Below, piece after piece: positions 23,257 through 25,114 of a stretch of DNA of 25,114 nt (position 1 is its first letter; the number at the start of each line of letters is the position of its first letter). The DNA is taken from assembly GCA_021808425.1 (NCBI GenBank), contig JAKBBS010000031.1, positions 1 to 25,114 on the forward strand. Reading direction: 5' to 3'. Origin of the DNA: Actinomycetes bacterium. Its GTDB lineage: Bacteria > Actinomycetota > Acidimicrobiia > Acidimicrobiales > Palsa-688. The position numbers were made by a program, and so were the translations under genes. Under the pieces are notes generated by a model. That model had not been told where the DNA came from, did no database searches, and saw only the letters and a list, made by a program, of their open reading frames with translations.

Positions 23257-23457
23257 ATGACACGATCGCAGTACGTATTTTTGATCGCAGTCCTGCTCGT
23301 ATGGCTTGCATGGGAGGCAGGATGGGTCGTCCTTGCGGCGGTAGCAGCTGGATTGATCGCGTGGGGAATCGTTCGGGTCCTCGAAGGAGAACTCGACCTC
23401 GACCAGATGACAGCACGATTTCGTTCGCCGGACGGTCCAATGGCCCGTCGTCGCTGA
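23257..23457 (+). CDS. Small membrane protein (DUF2273-like)
   Basis: 66 residues from ATG 23257, with AAGGAG (23243-23248) well placed ahead; GTG 23254 is in frame immediately before. Two hydrophobic segments, 'YVFLIAVLLVWLAWEAGWVV' and 'AAVAAGLIAWGIVRVLEGEL', are followed by a short acidic/basic cytoplasmic tail. The final 'G-x-V-x-x-LEGELDLDQM' resembles DUF2273 proteins that accompany Asp23-type stress proteins, but no asp23 gene is visible. The stop codon lies in the loop of a perfect hairpin. Confidence 0.6.
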   Translation: MTRSQYVFLIAVLLVWLAWEAGWVVLAAVAAGLIAWGIVRVLEGELDLDQMTARFRSPDGPMARRR

Positions 23458-23471
23458 CGACGGGCCATTGG
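23437..23471. terminator. Perfect 16-bp hairpin with three-base loop at the gene end
   Basis: CCAATGGCCCGTCGTC (23437-23452) and its exact complement GACGACGGGCCATTGG (23456-23471) surround GCT. The stop codon TGA (23455-23457) overlaps the loop. There is no T tract after it. In high-GC actinobacteria, strong hairpins without U-tails are common at gene ends, so a terminator or RNA-stabilising 3' structure is likely. Confidence 0.55.
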
Positions 23472-23692
23472 TGGCGCCCCTGGCGATCAAGGCCACCCGA
23501 TATGAATCCGGTATTACTCAAGGGAGATTCCAAATGACCGTCCGATTACCCACTTAAGATTTCGCCAGTTCACCCGGCATTGGACAAATTTTTCGACACC
23601 ACTAGCATTCGTGTAGGCCCAGCGCAGTTCACGGTCCGCTTCAGGACCGGCACCCCGCCCCGCCAGGTAGCGTAAATACGGCGAGCAACCTA

Positions 23693-24007
23693 GTGCGGCG
23701 AGCTGCTGTGGCGTGTAGCCTTCTAAGCGTGCGTCGCTCGCAAGCCCGTAGTGTTCTCGGCTTGCCGGCTGACTACGATCCGAGGGACCTTGACATGGCA
23801 TTCCGCCGCCAAGTCCAGCGAAGTCATCCGGACCGTGGAGGAAGTGTCGAAGACTTCACTGCAGCTGTCGAAGCGCGTGACGTGTTATCGCGCCGACTAC
23901 CGAGTAGGGGTAACGTCGTCTTCGTAGCCGACCGGCGCCGCTCTCTTTCGTTCCTCCGACTGGTATCTCGTCGTCGGGGTAGATCCAAGAGGAGACTGCT
24001 GAAATAG
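23693..24007 (+). CDS. Small J-domain (DnaJ-like) protein
   Basis: 104 residues from GTG 23693; GTG 23729 is an equally good start. The J-domain occupies about residues 20-67: 'SVLGLPADYDPRDLDMAFRR' (helix II), then HPD at 45-47 in 'QRSHPDRGGS', and 'FTAAVEARDVLSRR' (helix III). The HPD tripeptide is the part that stimulates Hsp70 ATPase. The C-terminus is short and very basic ('VSRRRGRSKRRLLK'), possibly nucleic-acid or membrane binding. No dnaK or grpE is near. An opposing frame overlaps the 5' half (23514-23801) and cannot be wholly excluded. Confidence 0.6.
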   Translation: MRRAAVACSLLSVRRSQARSVLGLPADYDPRDLDMAFRRQVQRSHPDRGGSVEDFTAAVEARDVLSRRLPSRGNVVFVADRRRSLSFLRLVSRRRGRSKRRLLK

Positions 24008-24157
24008 CGCCTGAGGTAGTGGCCGACTTGGCCTTCGTCGTTGCACAGACGGTCCGGGAGTTGCTTGCTCGCTGATAGCAGTAGAAGCCGGGGTGTTTCG
24101 TGTTTCTATCGAGTACCCAGCGACAGCAACCATCGGGGCGCGCTGGGAACGCTCGAC

Positions 24158-24665
24158 GCGGTAGATGCAGTGTGGTCTGTTCCCGAAGCGACCATTCGCA
24201 ATTGCCGCCGGCCCGACTCGAACGGTCACACCGATCGCCGCTGCACCTCGCAGGAAGATCTCCCCGTTACCGCCAACCGGCTGAGGCGAATAGCGGTATG
24301 AGTGAGGGTCACCCCAAGGCCTGTCCTGGCCAGATACGGGGAGTTCCTCTTCGATCGCCTCGTAGTAGGGCTTGAGATCATGGTAGCTGATAGGCCAGTC
24401 GGAGCCGACGCCGTCGAGGCTGGCAGTCTCGAAGTCCGAGGGATGGAAGCGAGGCGTAATGGACCATTGAGCCGCCAACTCGGCGACCGGAGTTGTTCGA
24501 ACCGAGAGGTACCGAATCGTCGCCGGTTATGACGCGCGACTCGGTCGAGTAGAGACGGTGGGGGACGGCTTCGTCGCTGACCCAGTCGGCGTCGGGATCC
24601 CAGACCCAGAACGGTCCGGCGTCAAGAGCGACGACACTCCACTCGGCACGAGCCACACGCTGCAT
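24158..24665 (-). pseudogene. GMC-type oxidoreductase fragment, truncated at both ends and frameshifted
   Basis: From 24665 leftward: 'RVARAEWSVVALDAGPFW', 'ADWVSDEAVPHRLYSTESRV' and 'SGRRVGGSMVHYA', then a frame change near 24450-24456, then 'PRFHPSDFETASLDGVGSDW', 'PISYHDLKPYYEAIEEELPV', and on to 'NGRFGNRPHCIYR'. The blocks 'GGSMVHYA...PRFHPSDF', 'DWPISY-x-DL-x-PYY' and 'RP-x-CIYR' are typical of FAD-dependent GMC oxidoreductases. The N-terminal GxGxxG FAD-binding start and everything after CIYR (more than half the protein) are absent. The left end gives way to non-matching sequence; the right end stops a few bases from the palindromic repeat at 24672-24807. Confidence 0.65.
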
Positions 24666-24671
24666 CAGACT

Positions 24672-24807
24672 CGAACATCCTGACCAATAATGACGAAGAA
24701 ACGCACGGTCTGGTCAGGATCTTCGTTCACAAAATCGTCGGTACCAAGTTCGCCCAAAATTCCAGCCTTTTTGGTACAAGGGTTTTCCCACCGGGAGATC
24801 CTGACCA
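24672..24807. repeat. Nested inverted repeats with three copies of TGGTCAGGAT
   Basis: TGGTCAGGATC (24711-24721) is the exact complement of GATCCTGACCA (24797-24807). Inside, GTACCAA (24741-24747) is the complement of TTGGTAC (24771-24777), both pairs centred on 24759 with identical 19-base gaps. A further inverted copy lies at 24672-24686, which on the - strand reads TGGTCAGGATGTTCG, close to the + strand copy TGGTCAGGATCTTCG at 24711-24725. The whole can fold as a long interrupted hairpin. It could be a miniature mobile element, a recombination site or a structured RNA. No gene supported inside. Confidence 0.65.
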
Positions 24808-24877
24808 TTTTGAACACCTCCAGGTGCCCCTTCTGTCAAACCGAGCCTCCAAACCGAGCCTCGAAAGCCAAGTGTCA

Positions 24878-25114
24878 CTAGGGCAGGATCTCGGTCCGCC
24901 AGCTCTCGGGCATTATGGTTACGACGACCTCCCAGTCTCCATGACCGTCGGGGAAGTCATTATCGGAGAGCTTGCGCATGAAGTCATCGGTGTAACGCTT
25001 TCCTCCTGCCGCGCCGAGATACCTCGTGGACATTGCAAGGAGGGCGGCTTCCGTGTCGTCGCCTAGTGGCCGTATCGTGACCGGGCCCTCTGCCAGCGCA
25101 GAGCAGTACATCCC
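24878..25114 (-). CDS. Pyridoxamine-5'-phosphate-oxidase (PPOX) family protein, C-terminal part
   Basis: The frame runs in from the right edge and ends at 24878. The visible ~78 residues include 'TIRPLGDDTEAALLAMSTRY', 'LGAAGGKRYTDDFMRKLSDN' and 'WEVVVTIMPESWRTEIL', which fits the C-terminal half of split-barrel FMN/F420-binding proteins of the PPOX superfamily: a helix with 'A-x-x-x-LLAM-x-x-RYLG' and a last strand 'I-x-P-x-x-W'. The N-terminal cofactor-binding half is outside the window, so the exact subfamily cannot be told. It is separated from the GMC fragment by the palindromic repeat. Confidence 0.55.
   Translation of the reverse strand, partial: GMYCSALAEGPVTIRPLGDDTEAALLAMSTRYLGAAGGKRYTDDFMRKLSDNDFPDGHGDWEVVVTIMPESWRTEILP

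Noticed and set aside
23514..23801. 95-codon - strand frame opposite the J-domain gene
   Set aside because: Composition is acceptable but no family is recognised, and it conflicts with the HPD-containing gene; noted only as an open question.
24711..24807. Palindrome as an integron attC site
   Set aside because: Size and imperfect pairing are compatible, but the required GTTRRRY / RYYYAAC boxes are absent and no integron integrase is nearby.
6518..25114. Second copy of the tRNA-Ile 3' end as attR
   Set aside because: No match to the T-arm/acceptor segment (TTCGATTCCACCTAGCCCC) was found by eye in the rest of the window.
1..25114. CRISPR array
   Set aside because: No regularly spaced repeats and no cas-like genes were seen on either strand.

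Overview
The window looks like a chromosomal segment from a GC-rich, flagellated bacterium, most likely an actinobacterium (Acidimicrobiia-like is my best guess). The signs are high GC3 codon use, frequent GTG and TTG starts, actinobacterial-type recombinase and hydrolase families, an S/T protein kinase with a single membrane span, and a flagellar gene cluster. The taxonomic call is inference, because no rRNA or marker gene is present.

Region 1 (1-6354) is a tightly packed flagellar operon on the + strand: end of flgD, flgE, fliM, fliN, fliO, fliP, fliQ, fliR, flhB. It encodes the hook cap, hook, two switch proteins and most of the export gate. Most junctions downstream of fliM overlap by a few bases (GTGA, TTGA, TGATG), and three genes use TTG starts. 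flbD, motA, motB and fliL, which often lie between flgE and fliM, are absent here, and flhA does not follow flhB.

Region 2 (6444-8821) starts with tRNA-Ile(GAT) and carries island-like cargo: a frameshifted retropepsin-like gene, a DUF5678-like gene, an AbrB-type DNA-binding protein and a tyrosine recombinase. In the recombinase the second catalytic Arg is Lys. The tRNA is a plausible integration site, but no second copy of its 3' end is visible in the window.

Region 3 (9359-11740) holds two signalling proteins: a PAS-PAS-HD-GYP protein with a frameshift, and an HDOD protein. Region 4 (11768-13656) is a graveyard containing the C-terminus of an actinobacterial integrase, an unrecognised gene broken by several frameshifts, a probable transposase C-terminus and a probable methyltransferase remnant.

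Region 5 (13657-17449) is the DNA-modification block: a D12-class adenine methylase, then a small ribbon-helix-helix protein translationally coupled to a beta-class methyltransferase with an extra C-terminal nuclease-like domain, and a convergent orotate-phosphoribosyltransferase-like gene. This is the best candidate in the window for a poorly described defence or epigenetic module.

Region 6 (17959-22610) is metabolic and regulatory: a dienelactone hydrolase, an APH/EcKinase-like phosphotransferase whose stop codon lies in an 18-bp tandem duplication, an alpha/beta hydrolase with a Cys nucleophile, and a membrane Ser/Thr kinase overlapping a lipoprotein gene. Region 7 (22672-25114) again shows decay: a broken VapBC pair, a small membrane protein ending in a perfect 16-bp hairpin, a J-domain protein, a truncated GMC oxidoreductase next to a nested palindromic repeat, and the end of a PPOX-family gene.

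A recurring theme is reading frames broken by one or two bases, several at short G or C runs, while the flagellar and methylase genes are intact. This may be true gene decay in a mobile region or homopolymer error in the assembly; the sequence alone cannot decide.
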